DNA of 58,931 nucleotides from positions 1 to 58,931 of the forward strand of contig NZ_PIZV01000025.1 of the NCBI RefSeq assembly GCF_002835665.1. Direction: 5' to 3'. The DNA is from Chryseobacterium sp. PMSZPI (GTDB lineage: Bacteria > Bacteroidota > Bacteroidia > Flavobacteriales > Weeksellaceae). Positions 1-9,600 of the stretch are shown piece after piece (position 1 is the stretch's first letter; each line of letters begins with the position of its first letter). A program made the translations under genes and the position numbers. A model generated the notes under the pieces. That model had not been told where the DNA came from. It was given only the letters and a program-made list of their open reading frames with translations, and did no database searches.

Positions 1-785
1 TCTTCTGCCTGGAATTTTAACTGCTTATTTTGTTCAATAGAGTAAAGTGTTAATTCTTCAATTTTTTCCAGAAGTTTAGCATCCATTTCTCCTAAATTAA
101 TTCCTTCTTTCTCTACTTCATGTGCAGACGGAATATTAGGAAGATGTCCTTTTTCTGCAATATGTTTTTCAACATCTTCTAAAGGACGAAGTTTATAGTC
201 TTTTTTGAATACATAATCTGCTCAACCATTCGCTGATGATTCAACTTTTACTTTTTCTGCTTTTATTCCATCTTTTACAAAAAGTCGATATTCATTACAG
301 TCACTACAAACTGCACCATTCCAGATTTGGCCCACAAGAATCTTTCCGGAAGCCCGTACCGTGAATACCGACTTAGGCCAGTCTCCTACAAATGAAGGTG
401 TAGAAAGCGATAAAAGTCCTACATCATTAGGTTGGTAATTATCATATTTAACCCAAATTAAATCAGTTCCGGAATCAAGCTTAGGAAATGAATTACTGAC
501 CAGAAGGCCATCACTATTCACATTAGTTCTGATTTGAGATCTTCCATATACCTGAAATGGCACATATGGATCATCAGGTGTCCCTCCAATAGCCACATTT
601 CCGGCAGGAGTAATTCTTATTCTTTCAACATTATTGGTTTTAACAACCAGGTCTTTAGAGTCTGTAGTTCCGATAAAATTATTGGGAGGATTTGTGCCTG
701 CATTTCCTGTAATATTCCAGCTTTGAGCAAATGTTAATGTTGATACGAATAAGGAAATTGATAATAATTTTTGTTTTGTCATCAT
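1..785 (-). pseudogene. Tail-fibre-like secreted protein interrupted by an in-frame TGA (partial)
   Basis: The reading frame opens with Met-Met at 785 and a signal peptide ending in TFAQ, followed by short beta-rich segments like those of flavobacterial tail-fibre/S74-like surface proteins. A TGA at 222-224 follows the residues SSANG. The same frame then stays open to the window edge and encodes the characteristic conserved tail of this family ([20 protein letters not shown], then GHLPNIPS and [19 protein letters not shown]). In relatives the interrupted position is normally Trp (NGWADYVF; from memory), so one TGG-to-TGA change explains the break. The 3' end lies outside the window. A sequencing error or readthrough is possible. 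The function is unknown; the tail probably forms a coiled-coil chaperone or anchor region. Confidence 0.72.
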
Positions 786-1446
786 ATTGATATATTAATT
801 TATGTTTTTGTAAAAATACTATTTTTGAATTCACAACAAAAAGATTTATTTTATAAATTTTAAGCCTATCATCCTCACGTTTCAATATAAAATCCAAAAT
901 CTTTTGTTTGACGAAAGTATACTGCCGAAACGACGAAACTCGTCGTATTTTTAATTTAGAGTATTATTTATTATAATTTTAAAAATGAATACATAATAAA
1001 AAAACAGTATTATAAAATGTTCGTTTTATCGAACTAAATGAGAATGTAAATTTCAAAGCTATATTTGAATGTCAATAGCTTTGAAATTATAGTGGTTGTT
1101 TTTAAGGGGCTTAGTAGAATTTTTTTCATCCCCCCAATCTCATTAACAGTTTCAAACATCCCCTTCAACAAATGCCTGCGTGGAATGAGTTCCGAATATG
1201 AAAGTGATTTTATAAAGTATCAATCTCGATGAATAGTATTCTACAAAAAAAGAGCTATTACAAATGATATCAACAGAATCATGAAATTATAAATAGTAAA
1301 ATGCCCCTGAGTAAAATAACGCTTAGTCTAAGCTTTGTATTTAATGCAGATGTATTATTTTTTAACTATTCCTAATAATAAAAACGGTACAAAAAATAAA
1401 TTTTGTACCGACCTAACCACAACTAAAACTAATAAAAAATATTAAT
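786..1446. other. Gene-free, hairpin-rich intergenic stretch
   Basis: No convincing coding region is present in these about 660 bases, which are very AT-rich. Three perfect inverted repeats lie close together: ACGACGA/TCGTCGT at 930-946 (3-base loop, followed on the plus strand by a T-rich run), GTTCG/CGAAC at 1019-1034, and a 13-base stem at 1050-1062 with 1075-1087 (12-base loop). The left part must also hold the promoter of the tail-fibre-like gene, and the right end holds the terminator of the T9SS cargo gene. The hairpin cluster could be a small RNA or a decayed element; nothing in the sequence decides this. Confidence 0.4.
1385..1410 (-). terminator. Intrinsic terminator of the T9SS cargo gene
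   Basis: A perfect 10-base stem (CGGTACAAAA with TTTTGTACCG) and 6-base loop lie 37 bases beyond the stop codon of the minus-strand gene at 1447-2412. On the minus strand the stem is followed by TTTTATTATTA. Confidence 0.8.
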
Positions 1447-2412
1447 CTATTTTTTAATGAATTTGTTTTTGTATTCTTTACCCTCCGAACTTTTAGAAAT
1501 AATCATATAATTTCCAGGTGTAAGATTGCTTACGTCGATGGACTGATTATATTGATGATCATTTTTCTTCAAAACGATTCTTCCGGACATATCTATGATG
1601 GAAACTTCTTTGTAGGATTTATCAGATTGTTTTCCAATATAAAGGAACTGGGCTGTAGGATTGGGATATACTTTAAAGTTGGTTGCATTAGAAGTTATTT
1701 CTCCTGTACCTAAACTCTTACAGAAATCCCAGTTTCCAAAATTCAGTTTCAAGAATGAATTGGTTCCCAAAAATTTGCATTCATCAGGACAATATTCTGT
1801 ACAGGCATAAAATCCATACTCGCCCGATGTTGTGGCAGTGTAAGAATCTCCTGTTACTCCACTAATGATGCACGGATCACCGGAAACCGGAGGTATGTTA
1901 CTTGGAATACACTTGTACCATGTATGAATTCCGTATACAACGGGAAATGCATCATCAAACTGCACAGAAGCACCCGCACATATATTGTATTCCCCTCCTG
2001 CGATCTGCTCATAAGTTCCGGGTGTAAAAGTAGAGATCATGGCCGGCAGAGCGTATACAAATCCATCTGCCATAATAGCCGGGCTCTCCGCAATGCAATC
2101 ACCTTCAGTAATTGAAACTTTAAAATAATACAATTGATCGTCAGTTCCATTGATCGTCAATTGTTGTGATGTAGCCCCCGGAATCGCTACCCAGGGATTG
2201 GTATTAGGAGTCTGCCATGTCCATGCCTGTTTATACCATTGATAGGTCCCAAATGTTTGTGTAGAAAGCACTTCAGTTTCAGAGTTGCAAAACAAAATTT
2301 TATCCGGATATTGAACACCTAATCTGGGACTTGTAATGGTCGGATTGCACTGGGCTTTTACACCCAGAACATTCAATAGTAAGAAAGTAAAAAAAATTAA
2401 TCTTGTTTTCAT
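1447..2412 (-). CDS. Secreted protein with T9SS type A C-terminal sorting domain
   Basis: This is a 321-residue protein with an N-terminal signal peptide (about residues 1-20, ending KAQ before CNPTI). The middle is an Ig/PKD-like region rich in Trp, Tyr and Cys (for example TFGTYQWYK and YGIHTWYKC), as in cell-surface proteins of flavobacteria. From about residue 243 it carries a type IX secretion tail (FKVYPNPTAQFLYI, IDMSGR, LTPGNYMI, ending NKFIKK). It should cross the inner membrane by Sec and the outer membrane by the T9SS, and be released or anchored at the surface. It lies downstream of the sigma factor/barrel pair on the same strand and may be read from that promoter. Substrate or partner cannot be told. 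Confidence 0.85.
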   Translation of the reverse strand: MKTRLIFFTFLLLNVLGVKAQCNPTITSPRLGVQYPDKILFCNSETEVLSTQTFGTYQWYKQAWTWQTPNTNPWVAIPGATSQQLTINGTDDQLYYFKVSITEGDCIAESPAIMADGFVYALPAMISTFTPGTYEQIAGGEYNICAGASVQFDDAFPVVYGIHTWYKCIPSNIPPVSGDPCIISGVTGDSYTATTSGEYGFYACTEYCPDECKFLGTNSFLKLNFGNWDFCKSLGTGEITSNATNFKVYPNPTAQFLYIGKQSDKSYKEVSIIDMSGRIVLKKNDHQYNQSIDVSNLTPGNYMIISKSSEGKEYKNKFIKK

Positions 2413-2455
2413 AGTAAATATTTAAAGTTGATTTAGTCTTTGTAAATGCTCTACA

Positions 2456-3844
2456 TTAATCAAGCAATAATCTGATCCCAAACTTTAAATTGAACTGCAA
2501 GGGTTTCTCCTTATAGATTGTATTGGGAGAATTGTCATCCTTAAAATGATATCCAATACCCGGTTCTGCATAAATTCCAAACTTATCAATCACCTTCAAC
2601 TGAAGTCCTACTCCGGTATTGACTGAAAACTGTAAAGGCTTATTGTCCAAACGTTCTTTTGACGTTTCTTTTACTTCATCATTGACGATATAAGTCGTCG
2701 TAAGACTTCCTGATACAGGCTTTTCCACCAATGCTCCTCCGGTGATATATCCCGTAAACCTTCCTTTCTCAACTACATTATAATTAACTTGAACAGGAAT
2801 TCCTACATAATGAAGGGTTTGTTCTCCTTTTATATAATTCGCTCCACTTCCTGAATGAAGTTCCGACATCAGTTTTGTATAGTTTAATCCTGTTCCTAAT
2901 CCCCATTTTTTCCCAAGATTATAGTAGAGTGACAATCCTAATGTAACCGGTACTCTATGCTTAATCCTGGCCTCTACCAACTTACTTTGATTAGCAAGCA
3001 AAACTGCAGTTAATGGATTTTCATCATAAGTAGATGTACTCCAAACTTCATTAATACTCATTGGTTTTCCGCTTATCGAAGCATACCCCGGGAACTGTTG
3101 TTGTGCAGTATTTGAAGAGGCATTTCCGGTAAGCATACTCAACATCCAAGGCTTCTTGGAATGAGCTTTTTTATTGTCTGCATATTTCTCCTGTTTCTTT
3201 TCTAAAGGAAAAACTACTTCAACAGTTTCTTTTTCCTCTATTTGTTGAGGCAGTATTTCATTCATAATCACAACCTCCTGAGCAGGCAGTTTCGGGATCA
3301 ACAATCCATTGAGTTCTTTACCTTTTAAAATGAATTCAGCAATATTCTCATCATTGTTATATATTTCTGGATGTACTTTCTTCTTAAAGTCTTTTTCTTT
3401 TAAATTTTCTACTATCCATTTTTCAGGTACCAAGTTCCCAGCATCAACCTTATTTTCAAGAGGTAAGCTGGTACGGGTATCAATATTTTTTAATACAAGA
3501 CTAGTATCCTTCGTTTTTTTAGTCTCTTTTGTGTTCTTCAAACCGGAATTCCTTTCTTCAGGGTACGGAATCATCTTTATTGCAAAAAATGCCAATACAG
3601 CCGCAACAGCCACGCCTCCAACACGATAAAACAAATGTCTATAACTTGTCTTTTCAATATTCTTTTCTTCTATAACAGACTGCTCCTGAGGAACAAATCC
3701 GATTATAGTATGTTTATTTTCTTCAGAGAACAAATCTTCTCTGATGTCATCCCACAATTCATCAGGAACCTCCTCTTCATGGTCTTCCATTCTGCTTCGC
3801 AGGTTGTTCAGCCATTGATTACTCATATTGTGTTTTTTTGACAT
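2456..3844 (-). CDS. Inner-membrane-anchored outer membrane beta-barrel protein, partner of ECF sigma
   Basis: The 462-residue protein has three parts. An acidic N-terminus (residues 1-65; SNQWLNNLRSRME, PDELWDDIREDLF) is followed by one hydrophobic segment (about 73-91; GGVAVAAVLAFFAIKMI). A charged, Lys/Glu-rich linker comes next, and a C-terminal PorT-like beta-barrel (about 236-462) ends in FNLKFGIRLLLD. The start codon overlaps the end of the sigma factor gene by 26 bases; an internal Met at residue 7 (3826) is an equally good start and would leave an 8-base overlap. The layout of a cytosolic segment plus one membrane span beside an ECF sigma gene is what an anti-sigma factor shows, but no anti-sigma domain was recognised. 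Family membership of the barrel is fairly sure; the regulatory role is inference. Confidence 0.78.
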   Translation of the reverse strand: MSKKHNMSNQWLNNLRSRMEDHEEEVPDELWDDIREDLFSEENKHTIIGFVPQEQSVIEEKNIEKTSYRHLFYRVGGVAVAAVLAFFAIKMIPYPEERNSGLKNTKETKKTKDTSLVLKNIDTRTSLPLENKVDAGNLVPEKWIVENLKEKDFKKKVHPEIYNNDENIAEFILKGKELNGLLIPKLPAQEVVIMNEILPQQIEEKETVEVVFPLEKKQEKYADNKKAHSKKPWMLSMLTGNASSNTAQQQFPGYASISGKPMSINEVWSTSTYDENPLTAVLLANQSKLVEARIKHRVPVTLGLSLYYNLGKKWGLGTGLNYTKLMSELHSGSGANYIKGEQTLHYVGIPVQVNYNVVEKGRFTGYITGGALVEKPVSGSLTTTYIVNDEVKETSKERLDNKPLQFSVNTGVGLQLKVIDKFGIYAEPGIGYHFKDDNSPNTIYKEKPLQFNLKFGIRLLLD

Positions 3845-4385
3845 TTTTAAACTCTTTTATTTTCTGAACAAGCAATGCTTTTGCCCGATGAAACTGTGAC
3901 GCTGAAGAATTTTCTGCAATTCCCAAAAGCGCTGCAATTTCTTTATGATTTTTTTGTTCAAAAACATATAAATTGAAAACAGTCCTGTATCCATCCGGTA
4001 GTGATTTGATCATTTTCATAATAACCGTCCGTGGAATTTCTTCAAAATCAGGTTCTTCTTCATTAGGAATATCCGGCAGGTCTTGCACCTCAACCGTTGA
4101 CTTCCAATCGGCTTTCTGTTTTATATGCTTCAATGATTCATTCACTACAATACGGGTCATCCACGCTTTCAAAGAACCATTTCCTCTATATTCAAAAGAT
4201 TCTATCGATCGGAACATCTTGATAAAACTGTTTTGAAGTATATCATGAGCATCCTCTTTCTCTGTGATATAACGGGAGCAAACGTAAGTCAGATTTCCGG
4301 AATAAGCTCCAAAAAGCTCTTTCCAGGCAGCCTCCTCCTTCATCAGAAGGTGCTTTATCAAAATCTGTTCTTTAGTTTCTTCCAT
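3819..4385 (-). CDS. RNA polymerase sigma factor, ECF (sigma-70 family)
   Basis: The 188-residue protein has the usual ECF length and layout. Region 2 (about residues 25-95) contains DAHDILQNSFIKMFRSIESF and the DNA-melting segment LKAWMTRIVVNE. After a linker of acidic residues, region 4 (about 125-180) holds the helix-turn-helix LPDGYRTVFNLYVFEQKNHK...IAALLGIAENSSASQFHRAK. It should direct RNA polymerase to a small regulon, probably including its own operon. It is translationally coupled to the downstream membrane-anchored barrel gene. The inducing signal is unknown. Confidence 0.93.
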   Translation of the reverse strand: MEETKEQILIKHLLMKEEAAWKELFGAYSGNLTYVCSRYITEKEDAHDILQNSFIKMFRSIESFEYRGNGSLKAWMTRIVVNESLKHIKQKADWKSTVEVQDLPDIPNEEEPDFEEIPRTVIMKMIKSLPDGYRTVFNLYVFEQKNHKEIAALLGIAENSSASQFHRAKALLVQKIKEFKNVKKTQYE

Positions 4386-4481
4386 GTACAGCTTCCGTAT
4401 CCGATCGAATACTGATTAAAATTTTAAAACAAAAATAGATTGCATGTGATCAGATACAATCCATTTCTGTTTTTTTATCTA

Positions 4482-5063
4482 TTAATAGTTTTTTACACAA
4501 AATGGAAGATTGTAATTAATCGTCTCATAAGGAGTAATTTCAAGATCATCAACGGTTATTTTGTCTGCTGCCATAGCAAATCTTAGTGATTGATCCATTC
4601 CCACAAAAAATCCTTTCTGCTTGGCACTTAATACTACTTTTGTTTTTTTATTGACTCCATCTACAGGAATTTGAAACTCCAATACTTTAGGAGCAAAAAC
4701 CAATTCCAATACATTATTTTCCGTATTTATCGTCGCCTTGTAGTCAAGATCATATTTAATCTTTCCAATCGCCTTAATTGCAGTTTCTGCTTTTACAGGA
4801 TCTTTGATAACGGTCTTTACAATTTCATTGATTGGAAATTCTGCAAATGCTATGGTATCTTTTTTAGCTTTAAAATCTATAATTTTTTCTGTTCTGGAGC
4901 TTCCTTGTATCGTAATCAGTCTTCCTTTATAACTTCCTTTGATATCTTCCATTTTTACAGGTGGAATTTCCGGTCCATCATTGTCATTACATGAAAATAA
5001 AGAGAGGCCTGTTAATACAATTAAAACAGCTATTAAAAATTTGGGTACTGTAAATTTCTTCAT
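4482..5063 (-). CDS. DUF4840-like lipoprotein
   Basis: I place the start at the ATG at 5063 (MKKFTVPKFL), because it gives a clean lipoprotein signal with lipobox LFSC; an ATG at 5087 would add eight residues. The mature protein begins with an acidic, Pro-rich stretch (NDNDGPEIPPV) and MEDIKGSYKGRLITIQG, which resembles the DUF4840 family of Bacteroidota lipoproteins. It has alternating charged and hydrophobic strands and no visible catalytic motif. It should be anchored in the periplasm or outer membrane. It sits alone between the sigma factor operon and the RND pump terminator. The function is unknown, and the family name is from memory. Confidence 0.65.
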   Translation of the reverse strand: MKKFTVPKFLIAVLIVLTGLSLFSCNDNDGPEIPPVKMEDIKGSYKGRLITIQGSSRTEKIIDFKAKKDTIAFAEFPINEIVKTVIKDPVKAETAIKAIGKIKYDLDYKATINTENNVLELVFAPKVLEFQIPVDGVNKKTKVVLSAKQKGFFVGMDQSLRFAMAADKITVDDLEITPYETINYNLPFCVKNY

Positions 5064-5201
5064 TACATTATTTTTTACATTAAACATTGATTATTTTCGA
5101 GTACTCACTTATATAAATCTTATTTTTTGTAAATCTTGCATGATTTTTAAAAAAAATAAGAAAATTTTTCTTAAATAATTGATTTACAGAACTAAAAAAA
5201 A

Positions 5202-5224
5202 GGAAGCTACAATATGTAACTTCC
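5202..5224 (-). terminator. Intrinsic terminator of the RND pump operon
   Basis: On the minus strand the sequence GGAAGTTACA-TAT-TGTAGCTTCC forms a 10-base stem with one G-T pair and is followed by eight T residues. It begins 25 bases beyond the stop codon of the outer membrane channel gene, the last gene of the pump operon. Confidence 0.82.
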
Positions 5225-5248
5225 TTTCCATTATTTACCATTTACATT

Positions 5249-6664
5249 TTATTGTACTCCACCGCCAAGAGCTCTGTACAAATCTACCTCAGCATTTAAT
5301 CTTTCAAGGGTAACATTAATGGATTCTAAATCGTTCTGCAACTTATTGTTCTGTGCGGTAATAACCTCAAGATAAGTGGCCATACCACTTTTATATAATT
5401 TAAGCGCATCATTGATTCCCTTATCCAAAATAATTGTTCTTTGATCCAAAAGATCTAATCTTTCAGAAGTACCTTTAGATTTTGCCATGGCATCAGAAAC
5501 TTCTCCAACAGCTGTCATTACCGACTGCTTAAAGTTGATTGCCGCTTTTTCCTGTTCTATTAATGCAGTTTCATAAGCCGTTTTCAATTGTTTCTTCTGA
5601 AAAATAGGAGCTGCCAGATTAGCTGCAATAGCTTTGGTAATTGATCCCGGAATGTCGAACCATGAACTGAATTTGTTGGAGTTCACTCCAATTTGCGGAC
5701 TTAGGCTGATGCTTGGATACATTGCGGCTTTTGCCAATCCTGTTTTTGCATTTAAGCTGATCACATTAAACTCGGCAACTTTTAAATCCGGTCTTCTACT
5801 TAGCAACTGTGCAGGAAGTCCTTCCGATAGTTTATTTTCAGGAATCATATTTTTCAGGCTGCCTTCTCTTTCGATTTTAGAAGGATATTCTCCACAAAGG
5901 ATACTCAATGCATTTTCCTGGATGGAAATATTCTGCTTTGCAAGAGGAATTAAAAGCTCCGCAGTTTTCTTTTGTGCCTCGGATTGTTGTACAGCCAATG
6001 AGTTGATTTGCCCTGCTGTGAACTGAAGCTTCATCATTTTAAGTGTGCTGTCACTCAATTCAATGTTTTGCTCTGCTATTTTCAGCTGTTCATCGAGACT
6101 TATCAGATTATAATAAGCTTGTGCAACCTGTACAACAATGCGGCTTTTAATCGCATTTAGATTTTCTTTTTGAGCAAAATATTCAGCAGCAGCCGATTCT
6201 TTCTGCATTTTAGCTTTTCCCCAGATATCTACTTCCCACGAAAGTCTAAGGGTTGCTGTAAAGTCATCCATATGTGTTGACCCCAAAAATTGCTCATTAA
6301 GAGATCCGTTAAGACTATTTTTAGAAGCCCAGCTTCTATTGCCTCCTGCACTTAAGTCCAATGTAGGCATAAGTGATAATTTAGCTTGTTTATAGATCAG
6401 ATCCAGCTGTTCTATATTTTTTAGAGCAACATTTACCTCGTTATTTCTGGTAAGGGCCTTATCTATTAATCCTATCAGTTTAGGGTCTTTGAAGAAAGTC
6501 TTCCAGGGCAGTACTATTGTATCTCCGGTTACCTGTACTGATTCCTTATACGTGTCAGGAACCTGAAGATCAGTTCTTGTATATTTTTTCCCTACGGCAC
6601 AAGACATCAGTAATGATGCCAATGCGCCTGAAATAAGGAAATTCTTTATATTAAATATTCTCAT
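5249..6664 (-). CDS. RND efflux outer membrane channel lipoprotein (TolC/NodT family)
   Basis: The 471-residue protein begins with a lipoprotein signal (lipobox LLMSC, Cys about residue 22) and then shows the two repeated OEP domains of TolC-type channels. Features include VPDTYKES, SWEVDIWGKAK near residue 145, the repeat boundary with LLSRRPDLKVAEFNV, and the C-terminal GMATYLEVITAQNNKL and LYRALGGGVQ. It should form a trimeric alpha-barrel duct in the outer membrane that receives substrates from the pump. Its start overlaps the end of the permease gene by 14 bases, so the two are translationally coupled. It is the last gene of a three-gene efflux operon with a terminator behind it. Confidence 0.93.
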   Translation of the reverse strand: MRIFNIKNFLISGALASLLMSCAVGKKYTRTDLQVPDTYKESVQVTGDTIVLPWKTFFKDPKLIGLIDKALTRNNEVNVALKNIEQLDLIYKQAKLSLMPTLDLSAGGNRSWASKNSLNGSLNEQFLGSTHMDDFTATLRLSWEVDIWGKAKMQKESAAAEYFAQKENLNAIKSRIVVQVAQAYYNLISLDEQLKIAEQNIELSDSTLKMMKLQFTAGQINSLAVQQSEAQKKTAELLIPLAKQNISIQENALSILCGEYPSKIEREGSLKNMIPENKLSEGLPAQLLSRRPDLKVAEFNVISLNAKTGLAKAAMYPSISLSPQIGVNSNKFSSWFDIPGSITKAIAANLAAPIFQKKQLKTAYETALIEQEKAAINFKQSVMTAVGEVSDAMAKSKGTSERLDLLDQRTIILDKGINDALKLYKSGMATYLEVITAQNNKLQNDLESINVTLERLNAEVDLYRALGGGVQ

Positions 6665-9600
6665 TTGTCAATTGATTTTGTATTACAGGATACTTCTTTT
6701 TGGATGAAAACTTCTCATCCAGATACTGAAAGAACATGTATAGTACAGGGATTACAAACACACCCAAAACAACCCCACTCAACATTCCAATCGCAGCACT
6801 TACACTGATCGACTTATTTCCTGAAGCCATTCCTCCAGTTGAGATCATCAATGGAATCATCCCTACGATAAATGCCAATGATGTCATGATAATCGGACGT
6901 AGTCTCGCCTTTGCTCCTTCCAATGCTGAATCTAAGATCGATAATCCGGCTTTTCGTCGCTGTACAGCAAATTCAACAATAAGAATTGCATTTTTTGCCA
7001 ATAAACCGATAAGCATAATCAAACCGACCTGTACATAAATGTTATTATCCAACCCAATCGTTTTTATTCCTAAGAATGCTCCTACAATACCTGTCGGAAT
7101 CGAAAGCATTACTGCTAAAGGAAGAATATAACTTTCATATTGAGCCGCAAGAAGCAGGTATACGAAAAGTAAACATAATCCCAAGATCACAACGGTCTGA
7201 TTTCCCGCTGATTTCTCTTCTAAACTTAACCCTGTCCATTCGTAGCTATAGTCAGAGGGTAGATTGCTTAACGTTTTTTCAATTTTATCCATCAAAGCTC
7301 CATTACTTATTCCCGGTTTTGGAGATACGTTAATATTGAGTGAATTATAAAGATTATAACGTTGAACAGATTCCGGCCCATACACTTTTTTCAAAGCAAT
7401 CAGGGTATTAACCGGCACCATATCTCCTTTGTCATTTTTTACAAAAATATCGTTGAATGCCTGTTCATCCATTCTGAAAACACCGTCTGCCTTGATGTTC
7501 ACTCTATAAAATTTTCCAAATCTTGAAAAATTCTGGGATTGATCTCCTGAAAAATAAGTCTGTACTGTTCCTAATAAATTCGAAACACTTACTCCCAATT
7601 GTTTAGCTTTGTCTTCATTCACTTCAAGCTCAAGTTGAGGATAATCTGCTCTGAACATGGTATATGCAAAAGCTACTTCCGGAATCTGCATCAATTGCCC
7701 TATCACCTCATCTGCCTTTGCTTTAAGAACCTGAGGACCTCTACCCATACGGTCCTGAAGAACAATCTCTGCATCATTTGTCATTCCATATCCTTCCACA
7801 GGTGGCATTCTGAAAGTCATTACACTTCCTTCTTTGATGGCAGCCAGTTTTCCGTTGGCCATATCTACAATTTCCTGGATATCCTGAACAGCTCCTCTTT
7901 CTTTTTTAGGTTTTAATTTAACAAATCCCATTGCATAAGCAGGACCGGCACTATTACTTAATAAGTTATATCCCGTAATAGAAGTATTCTCCTTCACCGC
8001 ATCTATGCTTTTTAAGATCGCATTGATTTTATTGGAAACTTCTGTAGTTTTTGTCAGTGCAGTTCCCGGAGGCATACTTAAGGTATACATAAAGAAGCCG
8101 TCATCTTCCATAGGAACGAAACTTTTAGGTGTACTGGACATCAACCATCCGGCTATTCCAATAATTCCCACCACTAAACCTGTTGCAATCCATTTACGCC
8201 CTATCAGGAATTTTACTCCTTTTGCATAACGGTTGGTCATGTTATTAAACCCGGCATTAAAAGCCACGGCGAATCTCTGCCCAAATCCTTTTGATTTCTC
8301 TCCTTCTTCTGCATGATGATTTTTCAGGAAAACCGCGCACAAAGCCGGAGTCAGAGTCAATGCATTGACAGCAGAAATAATAATCGCAATAGCCAATGTA
8401 TAAGCAAATTGTTTATAAAACAGCCCTGCAGACCCCGACATGAATCCGATTGGAATGAACACTGCCGACATCACTAATGTAATTGAAATAACCGCTCCGG
8501 TAATCTCACTCATTGCTTTATGAGTCGCATCTCTTCCGGAAAGATCAGTCCCCTCCATATTACTGTGAACCGCTTCCACGACAACAATCGCATCATCTAC
8601 GACAATACCGATAGCCAATACAAGGGCAAAAAGCGTCAATACGTTGATGGTAAATCCTAATACTAAAAGAAAGAAGAAGGTACCAATAATGGCTACCGGA
8701 ACCGCAATCGCCGGAATAATCGTAGACCTGAAATCCTGTAGGAAAACAAATACCACAATAAATACAAGAATAAATGCTTCAATCAAAGTAGATTTTACCT
8801 GACCTGTAGCTTCATCTAATCTTTCTTTGGTACTCATTACCTTGGTATATTTGATACCCGGAGGGAATGATTTCGACAATTGTTCAATGGCTTTATTAAC
8901 GCCTATTTCAATCTGATTGGCATTAGAACCTGTAGTCTGCATAATTGCAACTGTAACGGCATTCTTTCCATTAGAAAGGTTATCTCCGGTATTTGAAATG
9001 GCTCCGAATTCTACACGGGCAACATCTTTAAGCCTGATTACTTGTGTTCCGGTATTTTTAACAATAATATTTTCATATTGTTCCGGCTTATTCTTTTTTC
9101 CTTTATATCGAATAACATATTCTAATGCAGCATTAGATTCTTCTCCTAATTTACCCGGAGCAGATTCTAAACTATGATCAGCAATCGCTCTTGAAACGTC
9201 TGCCGGCTCAAGCCCGTATGAAGACATTTTCTGAGGATTAAGCCAGATTCTCATGGAATAGTCTTTAATCCCAAATACCATAGCCTGCCCTACTCCTTTT
9301 ACTCTCTTAACCTGTGGAATAAGGTTGATGTTCGCGTAGTTTTGTAAAAAGGTTTCGTCATATTGCTTATTATCTTCTGTATAGATATTGAAAATCAATA
9401 CCATACTGTTTTGTTGTTTTGACGTAGTAAGTCCCATTCTCACTACTTCCTGCGGGAGTATCGGTGTGGCCTGCTGTACTCTGTTTTGTACGTTCACCGC
9501 AGCCTGATCCGCATTGACCCCTTGTTTGAATATGATAGAAATGGAAAATGTACCGTCATTACTTGCGGTAGATTTCATATACTCCATGTCTTCCACCCCA

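Noticed and set aside
679..897. A 72-codon minus-strand ORF overlapping the start of the tail-fibre gene
   Set aside because: It has low-complexity Ile/Lys/Asn composition and overlaps a gene with a clear signal peptide in another frame.
8917..9177. Plus-strand ORFs opposite the RND permease
   Set aside because: They are mirror frames of a highly conserved coding sequence and resemble no protein.
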